Notes: generated by a model not told the origin, from the letters alone. Positions 46,510 to 59,729 are shown, numbered from the stretch's first letter. The stretch: DNA of 64,000 nucleotides from Burkholderiaceae bacterium (GCA_947455485.1 CANGNV010000003.1:1-64000); one strand, 5' to 3'. Made by a program: numbers and translations.

Positions 46510-47304
46510 ATGAGTGAAAATTCAAAGCAGCCACATATTCTGATTTCAAATGATGATGGCTATCTTGCTCCTGGTCTGTTGGCCTTGGTTAATGCCATTC
46601 GCCCATTGGGTCGTGTAACAGTCATTGCCCCAGAGCAAAATCACAGTGGCGCCTCTAACTCTCTCACTCTTTCGCGACCACTCTCTATTCATCGTGTAGC
46701 TGGTGGTGAGCGTGATGGATTCTTATTTATTAATGGCACTCCAACTGACTGTGTGCATATTGCTATGACCGGTTTCTTGGATGAAAAACCCGATCTCGTA
46801 GTTTCTGGAATTAATCAGGGCGAGAACATGGGCGAAGATACTCTGTATTCCGGTACTGTTGCTGCGGCAGTTGAAGGCGTTATGTTTGGAGTTCCTGGGA
46901 TCGCTTTCTCACAAATTGATAAAGGTTGGAACCGCATTGAAGATGCTGCAAAAGCAGCGCACGATATCGTGGCTCAAATGCTGGTATCTAAGTTGGCGCA
47001 TAGCGAAGGCCCTGCAACTTTGCTGAACGTGAATATCCCAAATCGTCCTTATGCTGACCTGTATCGCTGGAGAGTTACTCGCTTGGGTAACCGCCACCAT
47101 TCCCAGCCGGTAGTAGTTCAAAAAAGCCCTCGCGGTGAATTGATTTACTGGATTGGTGCAGCAGGGGATGCAAAAGATAGCTCTGAAGGAACAGACTTTC
47201 ATGCAATTGACGATGGCTGCATTTCAATCACACCGATGCAATTGGATCTAACCCATCATGCCCGTTTAGCCGCTATGCGCGCCAATGGTTGGGATCGCGG
47301 TTGA
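46510..47304 (+). CDS. surE: 5'/3'-nucleotidase SurE
   Basis: [50 protein letters not shown]. Confidence 0.98.
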   Translation: MSENSKQPHILISNDDGYLAPGLLALVNAIRPLGRVTVIAPEQNHSGASNSLTLSRPLSIHRVAGGERDGFLFINGTPTDCVHIAMTGFLDEKPDLVVSGINQGENMGEDTLYSGTVAAAVEGVMFGVPGIAFSQIDKGWNRIEDAAKAAHDIVAQMLVSKLAHSEGPATLLNVNIPNRPYADLYRWRVTRLGNRHHSQPVVVQKSPRGELIYWIGAAGDAKDSSEGTDFHAIDDGCISITPMQLDLTHHARLAAMRANGWDRG

Positions 47305-47957
47305 GGCCAACCGCAGAGCGTAATGCCGGTCATCGGCAAGCCTTAGCAGCGAAAGTACTCGCTGCCGGGGTTAAGCACGGTAAAACATTAGAAGCGATTG
47401 CTACTGTTCCACGCCATGCGTTCATGGATGCAGGCATGCATCCTCAAGCCTATGAAGATACCGCTTTACCAATTGGCCATTCACAAACGATTTCTAAGCC
47501 ATCAGTAGTGGCTCGCATGATCGAGCTATTGCATAAGCCCAAGCAGTCGCTAGGCAAAGTATTGGAGATTGGCACTGGCTGTGGATATCAGGCAGCAGTT
47601 CTCAGTTTGCTATCAGATGAGGTGTATTCCATAGAGCGTATTCGTCCATTGCACGATATGGCTAGAGAGAAGCTCCGCCCATTTCGGATTAAAAATCTGC
47701 GCCTGATCTACGGGGATGGCATCTTAGGTTTGCCCCAAGCCGCTCCATTTGACGGAATTATTCTGGCAGCAGCAGGCTTAGGCATTCCGGATGCCTTATT
47801 GGATCAATTGGCTATAGGCGGGCGCTTAGTCGCCCCAGTGGCCAAAAATGAGAAAGAGCAGCAATTGATCATGGTGGAGAGGATGAGCTCCCAGCGCTAT
47901 CAAAGAACCGTTCTGGACGAGGTCTTTTTTGTCCCCTTACAATCAGGGGTAGTATGA
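47289..47957 (+). CDS. pcm: Protein-L-isoaspartate O-methyltransferase
   Basis: [36 protein letters not shown]. Confidence 0.97.
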   Translation: MGSRLRPTAERNAGHRQALAAKVLAAGVKHGKTLEAIATVPRHAFMDAGMHPQAYEDTALPIGHSQTISKPSVVARMIELLHKPKQSLGKVLEIGTGCGYQAAVLSLLSDEVYSIERIRPLHDMAREKLRPFRIKNLRLIYGDGILGLPQAAPFDGIILAAAGLGIPDALLDQLAIGGRLVAPVAKNEKEQQLIMVERMSSQRYQRTVLDEVFFVPLQSGVV

Positions 47958-48748
47958 AAAACCCAATGAACATTTTGTCTAAATACTTCTTATTGCTAGC
48001 AGCAATTGTATCCCTGGTGCTCAATACGGGTTGTTCAACAACCCCGAGAGCGAAGCCAGCGAATGTCGTTGATCGCACCAATGGAAACACTGAGCCTACG
48101 CCTCCTGGTTACTATCGTGTGAAACGTGGCGATACTTTAGCTCGGATTGCATTGGATAACGGTCAATCTCCTCGAGATGTAGCTCAGTGGAACAACATGT
48201 CAAACCCTAATCAGATTGAAGTAGGGGATTTGATATTAGTGAAGCCACCAGCAGGGTCTAAGTCTGCGGTAAAACCAGTCGCCAAGCCGCCAACAAATAT
48301 TGATACTGCGAAAACAGATGCGCCAAAGGTTGATGCTGCCAAGGCAGATACACCAAAACCAGAAGCTCCAAAAGAAATTGTTGCCGAGCCTGGAATTCGT
48401 TTGTCATCCCCAGCTAAAGGCAAAGTCACTGAAGAGTTCAATGACAAGAACAAAGGCATTGATATCGCTGGTAAGTTGGGTGATCCTGTGACGGCAGCTT
48501 CAGATGGAAAAGTGGTTTACGCCGGCAATAGCTTGCGTGGCTATGGCAATCTGGTCATCATCAAACATGACAATACCTATCTCACAGCCTATGCCCATAA
48601 CCGCACACTCCTCGTTAAAGAGGGTGATACGGTAAAGAAGGGGCAGAAGATTGCGGAGATGGGCGATACCGATGCTACTTCAGTCAAGCTCCACTTTGAA
48701 CTCCGCGTGAATGGCAAGCCAGTAAATCCAACGCCATACTTGCAGTAA
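47954..48748 (+). CDS. nlpD: LysM/M23 peptidase lipoprotein, NlpD-like
   Basis: Lipobox [19 protein letters not shown] Lys[26 protein letters not shown]23; follows surE-pcm. Confidence 0.93.
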   Translation: MKNPMNILSKYFLLLAAIVSLVLNTGCSTTPRAKPANVVDRTNGNTEPTPPGYYRVKRGDTLARIALDNGQSPRDVAQWNNMSNPNQIEVGDLILVKPPAGSKSAVKPVAKPPTNIDTAKTDAPKVDAAKADTPKPEAPKEIVAEPGIRLSSPAKGKVTEEFNDKNKGIDIAGKLGDPVTAASDGKVVYAGNSLRGYGNLVIIKHDNTYLTAYAHNRTLLVKEGDTVKKGQKIAEMGDTDATSVKLHFELRVNGKPVNPTPYLQ

Positions 48749-48779
48749 TTGCCATCAATAAATTGCTAGTGATTTAAGT

Positions 48780-49601
48780 ATGGCAACGGTTCTCGTCTTC
48801 GATATTGAAACTATTCCCGATGTAGCGGGACTACGTCGTCTCAATGACTATCCCGATACATTGTCAGATAGCGAAGTCGCTGCTACAGCGATGGCAGAGC
48901 GCGCTGAGAAAACGGGTAGTGAGTTTTTGCCACTCTATCTGCAACGTATCTGCGCCATCTCTTGTGTGATTCGTAGAACTACCAAAGATGGTTCACCGCA
49001 AATAAAGGTGGGAACCTTGGGCACCCCTCAAGATGATGAGAAGGTATTGATTCAGACCTTCTTTGAGCTCGTTGAAAAATATACCCCCCAGTTAGTGTCT
49101 TGGAATGGAAGTGGTTTTGATCTGCCAGTTCTGCACTACCGCGCATTAGCAAACCATGTGCAAGCACCCCGCTACTGGGAGATGGGTGAGAGTCAAGAAA
49201 ACGATAGCCGCGAATTTAAGTGGAATAACTACATCAGTCGTTATCACATGCGCCACCTCGATTTGATGGATCTCTTGGCTAAATTTAATGGTCGCGCCAA
49301 TGCGCCTTTGGATGGGCTAGCAAAGCTCTGCGGTTTCCCAGGCAAGATGGGCATGGATGGCAGTCAAGTCTGGCCCGCTTATCAAGATGGCAGGATCGAT
49401 GAGATTCGTCGCTATTGCGAAACCGATGTCGTTAATACGTATTTAATGTACTGCCGCTTTCAGTTGATGCGAGGCGGCTTCTCATTAGAAGAGTACAAAG
49501 AAGAAATCATTTTCGTTAAAGCCTATTTAGAAAAAGAATCTAAAGAGCCGCATGGCGAGCAGTGGCAAGAATATCTCTTGGACTTTGCTCCCGATGCGTA
49601 G
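48780..49601 (+). CDS. Predicted 3'-5' exonuclease, PolB-like
   Basis: LVFDIETIPDVAGLRRL; LVSWNGSGFDLPVLHYRAL; YCETDVVNTYLMYCR. Confidence 0.9.
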   Translation: MATVLVFDIETIPDVAGLRRLNDYPDTLSDSEVAATAMAERAEKTGSEFLPLYLQRICAISCVIRRTTKDGSPQIKVGTLGTPQDDEKVLIQTFFELVEKYTPQLVSWNGSGFDLPVLHYRALANHVQAPRYWEMGESQENDSREFKWNNYISRYHMRHLDLMDLLAKFNGRANAPLDGLAKLCGFPGKMGMDGSQVWPAYQDGRIDEIRRYCETDVVNTYLMYCRFQLMRGGFSLEEYKEEIIFVKAYLEKESKEPHGEQWQEYLLDFAPDA

Positions 49602-51021
49602 AGGTGAGAAGCCAGTCCATATCGTTGTGACTGAGCCGGTACGAGTTGACTCCCTTGATCTAGATGCCCAAGGCATTGCGCGCTTAGCGCCGAATGAGGA
49701 AGAGGCAGCAGAGGGTCAAAGTGGCAAGGTCATTTTTATTCAGGGGGCGTTGCCAACTGAGCTCGTCACTTATGTCATTACACGAGATAAAGCCCGTTTC
49801 AGTAAAGCCAAAGTACTCGATATCCTTAAGCCTGCAGTATTTCGAGCTGAGCCTAAATGCAAAGCCTTTGGTGTTTGCGGTGGTTGTACTATGCAACACT
49901 TGGATATACGGGCGCAGGTTGCAATGAAGCAGCGTGTACTTGAGGATGATCTCAAGCACATAGCAAAAGTCGCCCCCGAAGAAATTCTTCGCCCCATGGG
50001 TGGTCCCGCCTGGGAATACCGTCATCGCGCGCGCTTAAGTGCGGTTAATCGCTCGATCAAAAAAGGCACCGTGCTGATTGGGTTTCATGAGGGCAAGAGT
50101 GGTTATGTTGCTGACATGACTGCTTGCGAGATTTTGCCTAAACACGTTTCCGATCTGCTTCCAGAAATGCGTAAATTGGTCATGGGCTTATCCATTGTCG
50201 ATCGCATGCCGCAGATTGAGATTGCTGTAGGCGAACCAGAGGATCCCAATTCGGATGATCCAAAAAAATCAAAGCCAGTCACTGCATTGGTTTTCAGAAA
50301 CCTCCTACCTTTAACACCAGCTGATGAACAACTGCTCAGAGACTTCGCAGACACCCATCAAGTCTGGGTGTGGTTGCAACCTAAAGGCATTGAAACTGTT
50401 GCGCCGTTCTACCCATTAACGGGCAAGCTTTGTTACCGCCTGCCCGAATTTGAAATCGAGATGCCGTTTAAGCCGGCGGATTTCACACAAGTGAATCACA
50501 TGATGAATCGCGCTTTGGTCAGTAGGGCGATTCGCTTGCTGGAAGTGAAGCCAAGTGATCGAGTCCTCGACTTGTTCTGCGGTATTGGTAATTTCACACT
50601 GCCGCTCGCAAGACGAGCAAAAACTGTATTAGGTATCGAGGGCTTAGAAAGCCTGACCACTAGAGCCAAAGCCAATGCGGAACACAATCAGCTCGCCGAT
50701 AAAGTCAGCTTCATGCAAAGCAATTTGTTTGAAGTGACAACAGAAACAATTGCCTCATGGGGCAAAGCTGAGCGCTGGCTAATGGACCCTCCGCGTGAAG
50801 GCGCCATGGAGATCTGCCATGCGCTAGCCTTATTGCATGAGCAGGGCAGTGACTTGCCACCGCAGCGCATTGTGTATGTCTCTTGCAATCCAAAGACGCT
50901 AGCTAGAGATACTGACATCCTTTGCCATCAAGCAGGCTATGTCCTCAAGAGTGCGGGCATCGTCAATATGTTCCCTCATACTTCACACGTGGAGTCGATG
51001 GCGGTATTTGAAAGACCCTGA
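49594..51021 (+). CDS. rlmD: 23S rRNA (uracil-5-)-methyltransferase RlmD
   Basis: CKAFGVCGGCTMQHLDIRAQVAMKQ; VLDLFCGIGNFTLPLAR; VYVSCNPKTLARD. Confidence 0.95.
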   Translation: MRRGEKPVHIVVTEPVRVDSLDLDAQGIARLAPNEEEAAEGQSGKVIFIQGALPTELVTYVITRDKARFSKAKVLDILKPAVFRAEPKCKAFGVCGGCTMQHLDIRAQVAMKQRVLEDDLKHIAKVAPEEILRPMGGPAWEYRHRARLSAVNRSIKKGTVLIGFHEGKSGYVADMTACEILPKHVSDLLPEMRKLVMGLSIVDRMPQIEIAVGEPEDPNSDDPKKSKPVTALVFRNLLPLTPADEQLLRDFADTHQVWVWLQPKGIETVAPFYPLTGKLCYRLPEFEIEMPFKPADFTQVNHMMNRALVSRAIRLLEVKPSDRVLDLFCGIGNFTLPLARRAKTVLGIEGLESLTTRAKANAEHNQLADKVSFMQSNLFEVTTETIASWGKAERWLMDPPREGAMEICHALALLHEQGSDLPPQRIVYVSCNPKTLARDTDILCHQAGYVLKSAGIVNMFPHTSHVESMAVFERP

Positions 51022-51050
51022 GGATTGCGCAGGCAACTATCGAGATAAAG

Positions 51051-51076
51051 AAAAAGGCACCCGAGGGTGCCTTTTC
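51051..51076. terminator. Convergent (bidirectional) terminator
   Basis: AAAAAGGCACCC-GA-GGGTGCCTTTT between rlmD and the minus-strand BI-1 gene. Confidence 0.9.
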
Positions 51077-51097
51077 TATTGAAGCTTGAAGCAATAC

Positions 51098-51799
51098 TTA
51101 GTCTCTATTGCCACCCACAATACCCAAGAGTGCGAGCAAGTTGGTGAAGACGTTATAGACATCTAGGTAGATAGCTAAGGTAGCCATGATGTAGTTAGTC
51201 TCACCACCATTGATGATGCGCTGGACATCAACCAAGATGAAGGCCGAGAAGATCGCAATTGCCAAAACCATCACAGTCAACATCAAGGCAGGTAACTGCA
51301 ACCAGATGTTGGCCAATGAAGCCACGATCAAGAGCAGTACGCCAACCATCAACCATTTGCCCATGCCTGAGAAATCGCTCTTGCTCACGGTAGCAATGGT
51401 TGCCATCACAGCAAAAATTGCACCAGTGCCGCCAAAAGCCAGCATGATTAAGGTAGCGCCATTGCTGTAGTTATTGAGTGTGTAGCCCACCAAGCCGGAC
51501 ATCATGATGCCCATGAAGAAGGTGAAGCCTAAAAGCAGCAGAACACCAGCTCCGGTGTCTTTGTTTTTCTCAATTGCCCAGAAGAAGCCAAAGGCGATTG
51601 CCATAAAGACGATGAAACCCATAAAAGGGCTGCTCGCCATGAAGTTAAGCCCAAATGCAACGCCAAGCCATGCGCCAATGACAGTAGGGACCATTGAGAG
51701 CGCCAAAAGGGCATAGGTATTGCGAAGTACGCGGTTGCGTATCTGCGGGGTGCTAATCGAGCTGGTTTGCCCAAAGCCGTAAGAGTTCAGATCACTCAT
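51098..51799 (-). CDS. Bax inhibitor-1/YccA family membrane protein
   Basis: VLRNTYALLALSMVPTVIGAWLG; multi-pass; C-terminal YNVFTNLLALLGIVGGNRD. Confidence 0.95.
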   Translation of the reverse strand: MSDLNSYGFGQTSSISTPQIRNRVLRNTYALLALSMVPTVIGAWLGVAFGLNFMASSPFMGFIVFMAIAFGFFWAIEKNKDTGAGVLLLLGFTFFMGIMMSGLVGYTLNNYSNGATLIMLAFGGTGAIFAVMATIATVSKSDFSGMGKWLMVGVLLLIVASLANIWLQLPALMLTVMVLAIAIFSAFILVDVQRIINGGETNYIMATLAIYLDVYNVFTNLLALLGIVGGNRD

Positions 51800-52093
51800 A
51801 TTGACTCCTTTTTCATAGTTAATACACGAGCCCACAAGGGGCTGTTGTCAGTAAGTATAGACAAAATGGGCTAATTTCAAGCCCCCCATGAAAAGGACTA
51901 CAAGTTAAAGGGTTATGCCCTGTAAATTCAATGGCTTAGCTACGCCCAGATCAGGGTAAATACGGTCAGGCGATGTATAATTCGGGGGTCGCTGAATTCC
52001 TGGCGCGTTGTAGGAAATAGGGCAGAAGTTCACCCTGGGTCCAAATTGGCGCCAATTTCAGCAAAATCTTTGAAATCACTATTGGAGTTTTAC

Positions 52094-52519
52094 ATGGCTA
52101 TCGAACGCACCCTTTCTATTATCAAACCAGATGCTGTTGCAAAAAACGTCATCGGCAAGATCTATGACCGTTTTGAATCTGCTGGTTTGAAGATTGTTGC
52201 GTCCAGAATGGCGCATTTGTCACAAGCTGAAGCTGAGCAGTTCTACGCTGTGCACGCTGCACGTCCTTTCTTTAAAGATTTGGTGAGCTTCATGATTTCT
52301 GGTCCTGTAATGATTCAGGTATTAGAAGGCGAAGGCGCAATTGCTAAGAACCGTGACTTGATGGGCGCTACTGATCCTAAGAAAGCTGATGCTGGCACTA
52401 TTCGTGCTGACTTCGCTGACAGCATCGATGCAAACGCTGTTCATGGCTCTGATGCTCCTGAAACTGCTGCTGTCGAAGTTGCATTCTTCTTCGCTGGCAT
52501 GAACGTTTTCAATCGTTAA
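52094..52519 (+). CDS. ndk: Nucleoside diphosphate kinase
   Basis: [38 protein letters not shown]. Confidence 0.98.
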   Translation: MAIERTLSIIKPDAVAKNVIGKIYDRFESAGLKIVASRMAHLSQAEAEQFYAVHAARPFFKDLVSFMISGPVMIQVLEGEGAIAKNRDLMGATDPKKADAGTIRADFADSIDANAVHGSDAPETAAVEVAFFFAGMNVFNR

Positions 52520-52565
52520 TTCACGATTGCCAACGAATAACCTATTTAATACATAAGTAGGCGCA

Positions 52566-53804
52566 TTGACCTCCCCGCGCGTAAATCTCTTAGATTTTGA
52601 CGCTGACCAAATGGCAGCGTATGTCGCGGGGTTGAATGAAAAGCCCTTCAGGGCGAAGCAACTCATGCAGTGGATACACCAACGTGGTGTTTCTGACATC
52701 AACGACATGAGTGACTTAGCAAAAAGCTTTAGAGCAACACTGCTCGATAAAGCAGAAGTCCTTTCTCTCCCGGTAATTAAAGATGAGCATGCAGCAGACG
52801 GCACCCGTAAATGGTTGCTAGATGTTGGCGCTGGTAATGCTGTGGAGTCTGTATTTATTCCTGAAGATGATCGTGGCACCTTGTGCATTTCATCTCAGGC
52901 TGGTTGTGCAGTTAATTGCCGTTTTTGCTCAACAGGGCATCAGGGCTTCTCGCGTAATCTGACCTCTGGTGAAATTATTGGCCAACTCTGGTTTGCTGAG
53001 CATTTACTCCGCACCGATCCGAATGCCGTTCGCCGAATTGAAAAATACCCAACACCAGGCTGGGAGCACACCGGTCGTGTGATCTCGAATGTGGTCTTGA
53101 TGGGTATGGGTGAGCCCTTGCTCAACTATGACAACGTTGTCACTGCTTTGCGTTTAATGCTCGATGACAGGGCTTATGGTTTATCACGTCGCCGTGTGAC
53201 CGTATCTACTTCTGGCGTCGTGCCGATGATTGATCGCTTGGCGCAAGATTGCCCTGTAGCATTAGCTGTGTCATTGCACGCACCGAATGACAAACTGCGT
53301 GACCAACTTGTCCCACTAAACCAAAAATATCCTTTAAGAGAATTACTTGCTGCGTGCGAACGGTATTTGCCTTTTGCCCCAAGGGATTTCTTAACCTTCG
53401 AGTACTGCATGCTCGATGGTGTGAATGACTCCGACATTCAGGCAAAAGAGTTGGTGCGCTTATTGGCGAACATCAAGTGCAAGATCAATCTCATTCCATT
53501 TAATCCATTCCCTGAATCTGGATTAAAGCGCTCAACAGCGCAACGTGTACATGCTTTCGCCAGCATATTGTTAGACGCTGGCATGGTGGCTACTGTTCGT
53601 AAAACCCGTGGTGATGATATTGCTGCTGCCTGTGGCCAGTTAGCAGGTGACGTAGTCGATCGCACTAGAGTGCGTGAGCGTGCGGTACATGACAAAAAAA
53701 TAGAGCATGATTTAGATGATGATGCTCAAGAGCTCGAAGATGAAGAAGAGCAAGAGTATCAAGCCGAGCACCCAGTGCAATGGCTCAAAAGATTAGACGA
53801 CTGA
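52566..53804 (+). CDS. rlmN: Dual-specificity RNA methyltransferase RlmN
   Basis: [33 protein letters not shown] radical SAM; TTG start. Confidence 0.97.
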   Translation: MTSPRVNLLDFDADQMAAYVAGLNEKPFRAKQLMQWIHQRGVSDINDMSDLAKSFRATLLDKAEVLSLPVIKDEHAADGTRKWLLDVGAGNAVESVFIPEDDRGTLCISSQAGCAVNCRFCSTGHQGFSRNLTSGEIIGQLWFAEHLLRTDPNAVRRIEKYPTPGWEHTGRVISNVVLMGMGEPLLNYDNVVTALRLMLDDRAYGLSRRRVTVSTSGVVPMIDRLAQDCPVALAVSLHAPNDKLRDQLVPLNQKYPLRELLAACERYLPFAPRDFLTFEYCMLDGVNDSDIQAKELVRLLANIKCKINLIPFNPFPESGLKRSTAQRVHAFASILLDAGMVATVRKTRGDDIAAACGQLAGDVVDRTRVRERAVHDKKIEHDLDDDAQELEDEEEQEYQAEHPVQWLKRLDD

Positions 53805-53822
53805 TTTCAGAATACAAGTCCA

Positions 53823-55091
53823 ATGAGTAATTCATCTCACAATCTTCCAAAGCTGCCTTTAGGCCCATCGCCTAAGAGAGCTACACGCCAGGCAACGGTT
53901 GCCTGGAAAACGAACATCATTACGGTTGGTGGTGATGCGCCAGTGCGCGTCCAATCCATGACCAATACTGATACTGCTGATGCAGTGGCTACTGCAATTC
54001 AAGTGAAAGAGTTAGCGCGTGCCGGTTCAGAGATGGTGCGTATTACGGTAGACACGCCAGCAGCAGCTGAAGCGGTGCCTTATATTCGTGAGCAGTTGGA
54101 CAAGATGGATGTTTTGGTCCCATTGATTGGCGACTTCCATTACAACGGCCACACTTTATTAAATGACTACCCAGAGTGCGCCAAAGCTTTATCCAAATAT
54201 CGTATCAATCCGGGTAACGTAGGTAAGGGCGCTAAACGCGATCCTCAATTTGCACAAATGATCGAAGCCGCTTGTAAATATGACAAGCCGATTCGGATTG
54301 GTGTGAACTGGGGCAGCCTAGACCAAGACTTGCTCGCTAGCATTATGGATGCCAATGCAGCCTTGCCAGCCCCCAAGACTGCCCAAGAAGTGATGATTGA
54401 GGCATTGATTCAATCCGCATTGCAGTCTGCAGAAAAGGCTGTGGAGTTCGGCATGAACCCCAATCAAATTTTGCTGTCTTGCAAAGTCAGTAATGTGCAA
54501 GATTTAGTTGCCGTGTATCGCGATCTATCGCGTCGCTCTAATTACCCATTGCATTTGGGTCTTACAGAAGCGGGCATGGGCAGTAAAGGTATCGTATCTT
54601 CAACAGCAGCAATGGGCATCTTGTTGCAAGAGGGTATTGGCGACACGATTCGGGTTTCTTTAACGCCTGATCCTGGCGCGCCACGCGAGAACGAAATTAT
54701 TGTGGCGCAAGAGATTTTGCAAACCATGGGATTGCGTAACTTCACACCGATGGTGATTGCGTGTCCTGGTTGCGGTAGAACGACAAGTACGACCTTCCAA
54801 GAATTGGCTGCGAATATTCAGTCATACCTGCGTCAACAAATGCCGGTCTGGAAAAAGACTCACCCTGGTGTTGAGGCAATGAATGTCGCCGTCATGGGTT
54901 GTATCGTCAATGGCCCAGGCGAAAGTAAGCACGCTAATATTGGCATCTCACTACCCGGTACTGGCGAGACTCCTGCTGCCCCCGTCTTTGTGGATGGCGT
55001 CAAAGTAAAGACTTTGCGTGGCGACAATATTGCCCAAGAGTTTCAGGTGATTGTGGATGAGTACGTGAACCAGAATTACGCACCGAAATAA
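53823..55091 (+). CDS. ispG: 4-hydroxy-3-methylbut-2-enyl diphosphate synthase
   Basis: [47 protein letters not shown]. Confidence 0.98.
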   Translation: MSNSSHNLPKLPLGPSPKRATRQATVAWKTNIITVGGDAPVRVQSMTNTDTADAVATAIQVKELARAGSEMVRITVDTPAAAEAVPYIREQLDKMDVLVPLIGDFHYNGHTLLNDYPECAKALSKYRINPGNVGKGAKRDPQFAQMIEAACKYDKPIRIGVNWGSLDQDLLASIMDANAALPAPKTAQEVMIEALIQSALQSAEKAVEFGMNPNQILLSCKVSNVQDLVAVYRDLSRRSNYPLHLGLTEAGMGSKGIVSSTAAMGILLQEGIGDTIRVSLTPDPGAPRENEIIVAQEILQTMGLRNFTPMVIACPGCGRTTSTTFQELAANIQSYLRQQMPVWKKTHPGVEAMNVAVMGCIVNGPGESKHANIGISLPGTGETPAAPVFVDGVKVKTLRGDNIAQEFQVIVDEYVNQNYAPK

Positions 55092-55137
55092 ATTAAGCTA
55101 AAAATAAGAACAACAAAGAAGAACTGAAGCGCACATC

Positions 55138-56466
55138 ATGACTGACCAAGCTAATCTAGCTAAAACACAAAAGATCCAAAAAATTAATGGCGTTCGCGGC
55201 ATGAACGATCTCTTGCCAGCTGATGCTGCGCAGTGGACACATTTAGAGCATGTCTTGCGAGATCTCACTCGCGCCTATGGCTATGAGTTCTTGCGCACTC
55301 CGATTGTGGAAGCGACTGCGGTGTTTCAGCGTGGCATTGGTGAAGTAACCGATATCGTTGAAAAAGAAATGTATTCCTTTGAGGATCGCCTGAATGGTGA
55401 GCAACTCACATTGCGACCAGAAGGTACTGCCGCGGTAGTTCGCGCCGTAGTTGAGAATAATCTTCTTTATGAAGGACCAAAGCGTCTTTGGTACACAGGC
55501 CCGATGTTCCGCCATGAGCGTCCACAACGTGGTCGCTATCGCCAATTCCATCAATTTGGTATTGAGGCGATGGGCTTTGCTGGTCCGGATATTGATGCTG
55601 AAATCATTTTGATGGGTCAACGCCTGTGGGATGAGCTTGGCTTGAAGGGTGTGCGTTTAGAGATTAATTCTTTAGGACAAGCTCCTGAGCGTGCTGAGCA
55701 TCGTGCTGCCTTAGTAACGTACTTCGAGAAAAATAAGGAACAGCTTGACGAGGATTCCCAGCGACGCTTGTTAACCAATCCATTGCGCATCTTGGATTCT
55801 AAAAATCCAGCAATGCAGGATTTGATTGAAGGCGCGCCAAAGTTATTGGATTTCTTGGGTGAAGAGTCGCTCAAGCATTTCGACGCAGTTCAGGCATTGC
55901 TCAAGGCAAATAACATTCCTTGCAAGATCAACCCCCGTTTAGTGCGTGGCTTGGATTATTACAACCTGACTGTTTTTGAGTGGATTACCGAAGAGTTAGG
56001 TGCTCAGGGCACGATCGCTGGTGGTGGTCGTTATGACCCCTTGATCGAACGCATGGGTGGTAAAGCTGCTCCAGCTTGCGGTTGGGCCATGGGCATGGAA
56101 CGTGTTTTGGAGTTGATGAAGGTTTCTGGATCCTTGCCAGAGCCGCAGGCTCAGTGCGATGCCTTTGTGATTCACCAGGGTGGCGAAACCTTGACTGCCG
56201 CCATGATCATTGCCGAGCGCCTGCGTAACGCCGGTATCGATGTCATCCTCTTTTGCCCTCCAGATGGCCAAACTGCGAGCTTTAAGTCTCAAATGAAGAA
56301 GGCGGATGCGAGCGGGGCAGCCTATGCAGTCATTATTGGACCGGATGAGTTGGCTAAAAATGAGGCTCAGCTCAAGGATTTACGTAGCAGCGGTGAACAA
56401 AAGGCTGTAGCGCTAGATAGCGTTGTGGAGGCTGTAATTGATGCCATAGTTGGCGCCACCGAATAG
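55138..56466 (+). CDS. hisS: Histidyl-tRNA synthetase
   Basis: [40 protein letters not shown]. Confidence 0.98.
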   Translation: MTDQANLAKTQKIQKINGVRGMNDLLPADAAQWTHLEHVLRDLTRAYGYEFLRTPIVEATAVFQRGIGEVTDIVEKEMYSFEDRLNGEQLTLRPEGTAAVVRAVVENNLLYEGPKRLWYTGPMFRHERPQRGRYRQFHQFGIEAMGFAGPDIDAEIILMGQRLWDELGLKGVRLEINSLGQAPERAEHRAALVTYFEKNKEQLDEDSQRRLLTNPLRILDSKNPAMQDLIEGAPKLLDFLGEESLKHFDAVQALLKANNIPCKINPRLVRGLDYYNLTVFEWITEELGAQGTIAGGGRYDPLIERMGGKAAPACGWAMGMERVLELMKVSGSLPEPQAQCDAFVIHQGGETLTAAMIIAERLRNAGIDVILFCPPDGQTASFKSQMKKADASGAAYAVIIGPDELAKNEAQLKDLRSSGEQKAVALDSVVEAVIDAIVGATE

Positions 56467-56513
56467 AATTAAGACATTAATATTAAAAACTGTATTTATT
56501 AGCTTGGATTGAC

Positions 56514-57173
56514 ATGCCTTTAGACCTAGAAGAACAAGAACAAGTAGATCAACTTAAAGCATTCTGGCAAAAGTATCGCAACCTGATTACCGGTGTTGTG
56601 ACTACTGCTTTATTTGCCTATGCGGCCTATAGCGGATACCAATGGTGGCGTACTAGCCAGGCCGCAGCCGCATCTCAGTTATACGAGACCATGGTTACCG
56701 CGATTAACAAGGGCGATAAAGATCAAACCTTGCGCGCTGCCGATGATTTGCAGAAGCAGTTTTCTGGCACCCCTTATGCGGCCATGTCCAGCCTAGTCGC
56801 TGCCAAGATTGCGTCTGATGCGGGTGACTCGGCAAAGGCCATGGATTATTTGCGTTGGGCTGCTAAGAATTCTTCTGACCAGGGTTATTTGGCTTTAGCT
56901 AAATTACGTTTGGCAGCGCAATTGATAGAGCAGGGTGCTGAAAAAGATTTAGCGGAAGCGGATGCCATTCTGAAAGAAAAACCTGTCTCAGGTTTTGAGG
57001 CTCTTTGGTTAGAGCGTCGCGGTGATTGGTATTTGGCTCAAAAGAACACGGCAGATGCCCGCAAGAGTTATGAGGCTGCATGGAAGCAGTTAAATGATGC
57101 AAAAGAATTCCCTGAAGAGGCGCGCCGTCTCTTGAAGGTTAAATTGGATGCCGTCGGAGGAGTAGCTCAGTGA
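56514..57173 (+). CDS. yfgM: YfgM-like tetratricopeptide membrane protein
   Basis: MPLDLEEQEQVDQLKAFWQKYRNLITGVVTTALFAYAAYSGYQWW; hisS-yfgM-bamB-der order. Confidence 0.93.
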   Translation: MPLDLEEQEQVDQLKAFWQKYRNLITGVVTTALFAYAAYSGYQWWRTSQAAAASQLYETMVTAINKGDKDQTLRAADDLQKQFSGTPYAAMSSLVAAKIASDAGDSAKAMDYLRWAAKNSSDQGYLALAKLRLAAQLIEQGAEKDLAEADAILKEKPVSGFEALWLERRGDWYLAQKNTADARKSYEAAWKQLNDAKEFPEEARRLLKVKLDAVGGVAQ

Positions 57174-58327
57174 TGATGGATTGCAAACGTGCAGCAAAAC
57201 TAGCAACTACAACCCTCATATTGGGTTCTGTAGTGCTGGCCTTAACGGCTTGTTCTGGTGGCTCACGTGTACGCAAGCCTGCTGAGCTCGTCCCGGTTAC
57301 CAATCAATTTGACTTAACTCCCGTATGGTCAACCAGCGTCGGTTCATCTGAGACATTTAACTTTCATCCTGCGGTAGCGGGTGATGCGGTCTACGCCGCT
57401 TCTCATCGCGGAAATCTCACTAAGCTTGATTTACGTACCGGTGAAAAGTTGTGGGAAGTATCAGTGCCAGATCGCTTGTCTATTGGCCCTGGATCTGACG
57501 GTCGCACTACAGCGGTAGTCACTACCAAAGGCACTGTTTATGCTTACGACGATACTGGTAAGCCTATCTGGAATGTTAGCGTTGGCAGTGAAGTGTTATC
57601 TGAGCCAGTGGTTGCTGGTGGCGTAGTCATCATTCGCGCATTGGATAACCGCTTTATTGGGTTTGATGCGCAGACAGGTGTGCGTAAGTGGACTTATCAA
57701 CGCCAACAATCTGCACTGTCATTACGTGTTGGCTATGGCATGCTTGCCATTGGTAATGAAGTAATTGTCACTGGATTTTCTGGTGGTCGTTTTGGCATGA
57801 TCGCAATTGCAAACGGTGGCCTAATTTGGGAAACCCCAGTCTCCTTTCCAAAAGGCTTCTCTGAAATTGAACGCCTTAATGATGTGACTGCTAAGCCAAG
57901 TATGGAAGGCGAAATTATTTGCGCTGTTTCATATCAAGGTCGCGTAGGTTGCGGCCAAGCGCGTACTGGAAACCTTTTATGGTTCAAAGATTATTCAAGC
58001 TTTACTGGTACAGCACAAAGTCCTGATCTAGTTTTCTCCTCCAATGAAAAATCGTATGTCACTGCGTTTGCAGTCAAGGATGGCTCACAAGTTTGGGAAA
58101 ATACGCAGCTGACATTTAGAGATGTTGGTGAGCCGATGGCAGTTGGCAGAGTATTACTCGTTGGTGATGCACAGGGTTATGTGCATGCACTTTCACAAGC
58201 GAATGGTGAAATGCTGGCACGCATTCGTCATGACAGTAGTCCAATCACAGCCGCACCGATTGCGGTGAATGGCCTCATCTTGGTTCAATCTCAAGGTGGC
58301 AAACTAGCGGCGTACAGTCCAAAATGA
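57170..58327 (+). CDS. bamB: Outer membrane assembly lipoprotein BamB
   Basis: Lipobox [12 protein letters not shown]-like beta-propeller repeats; gene order. Confidence 0.96.
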   Translation: MMMDCKRAAKLATTTLILGSVVLALTACSGGSRVRKPAELVPVTNQFDLTPVWSTSVGSSETFNFHPAVAGDAVYAASHRGNLTKLDLRTGEKLWEVSVPDRLSIGPGSDGRTTAVVTTKGTVYAYDDTGKPIWNVSVGSEVLSEPVVAGGVVIIRALDNRFIGFDAQTGVRKWTYQRQQSALSLRVGYGMLAIGNEVIVTGFSGGRFGMIAIANGGLIWETPVSFPKGFSEIERLNDVTAKPSMEGEIICAVSYQGRVGCGQARTGNLLWFKDYSSFTGTAQSPDLVFSSNEKSYVTAFAVKDGSQVWENTQLTFRDVGEPMAVGRVLLVGDAQGYVHALSQANGEMLARIRHDSSPITAAPIAVNGLILVQSQGGKLAAYSPK

Positions 58328-59688
58328 ATCCAGTAATTACTATTGTCGGTCGTCCTAATGTTGGTAAATCGACACTCTTTAATCGCTTAACGCGTTCACG
58401 TGATGCCTTGGTTGCTGACTTCTCGGGTTTAACTCGCGATCGTCACTACGGTAAAGGTCGTATTGGTGAGCGTGCATTTATTTGCGTAGACACTGGCGGT
58501 TTTGAGCCTGTAGCTAAGACCGGCATTGTTGCCGAGATGGCCAAGCAAACCAAGCAAGCTGTAGCCGAATCCGACATCATTATTTTCTTGGTGGACGGCC
58601 GTTTGGGTATGGCGCCACAAGATCGTGTGATTGCTGATTTCTTGCGCAAGACAGGTAGACCAGTCATCCTAGCGGTGAATAAAACTGAAGGTATGCAAGC
58701 TGGCGTAGTTACTGCAGACTTCCATGAAATGGGTCTTGGTGAGCCATTCCCAATTTCATCTGCACATGGTGATGGTGTTCGTGGCTTGATTGATGATGCT
58801 TTGGATTCCTTAGGGATCCCAGAGCCTGAACCAGAAGAATTAGAAAACGACCCTAATCGCCCAATGAAGATTGCGGTAGTGGGGCGTCCTAACGTTGGCA
58901 AATCTACCTTGATCAATAAATTGATCGGTGAAGAGCGTGTTATTGCATTTGATATGCCAGGTACAACGCGCGACGCAATTGAAGTTCCTTTCGAGCGTAA
59001 TGGCAAGCCTTATATCTTGATTGATACTGCGGGCCTGCGTCGTCGTGGCAAAGTATTTGAAGCAATTGAGAAGTTCTCGGTTGTAAAAACATTGCAAGCG
59101 ATTGCCGATTGCAATGTAGTGATCTTGATGCTCGATGCCCAGCAAGATATTTCTGAGCAAGATGCTCACATCGCCGGCTTTATTGTGGAAGCAGGGCGTG
59201 CATTGGTTGTTGCTGTTAATAAATGGGATGGTTTGGATGCCTACGTTAAAGAGCGTGCGCGTTTAGAGATTGCTCAAAAGTTGCGCTTCCTCGATTTTGC
59301 AAACGTACACCCCATCTCAGCTAAAAAAGGCACCGGCCTGAAAGAGTTATTTAAAGACGTTGACCTTGCCTACGCTGCTGCGATGGCGAAATTACCAACG
59401 CCTAAGCTCACCCGTATTTTGCAAGAGGCGATTGAGCACCAACAGCCTAAGCGTGTGGGTATGGGTCGTCCAAAATTACGCTACGCCCACCAAGGTGGCA
59501 TGAATCCTCCAATTGTGGTCATTCATGGAACATCGTTAAGCGGTGTTACTGATAGCTATAAACGCTACCTGGAAGGTCGTTTTAGAGAAGTCTTCAAGTT
59601 ACGCGGCACCCCATTGCGCATTCAGATGAATACAGCCAAAAACCCCTATGTTGATGCGGACAAAGGCAAAAAAGGCAAAAAGAAGTAA
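58324..59688 (+). CDS. der: Ribosome biogenesis GTPase Der (EngA)
   Basis: Two GTPase domains [14 protein letters not shown] and [14 protein letters not shown]. Confidence 0.98.
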   Translation: MNPVITIVGRPNVGKSTLFNRLTRSRDALVADFSGLTRDRHYGKGRIGERAFICVDTGGFEPVAKTGIVAEMAKQTKQAVAESDIIIFLVDGRLGMAPQDRVIADFLRKTGRPVILAVNKTEGMQAGVVTADFHEMGLGEPFPISSAHGDGVRGLIDDALDSLGIPEPEPEELENDPNRPMKIAVVGRPNVGKSTLINKLIGEERVIAFDMPGTTRDAIEVPFERNGKPYILIDTAGLRRRGKVFEAIEKFSVVKTLQAIADCNVVILMLDAQQDISEQDAHIAGFIVEAGRALVVAVNKWDGLDAYVKERARLEIAQKLRFLDFANVHPISAKKGTGLKELFKDVDLAYAAAMAKLPTPKLTRILQEAIEHQQPKRVGMGRPKLRYAHQGGMNPPIVVIHGTSLSGVTDSYKRYLEGRFREVFKLRGTPLRIQMNTAKNPYVDADKGKKGKKK

Positions 59689-59729
59689 AAATACAGAAAT
59701 GGCGCTACAGATTTAATTGTGTTTTCAGT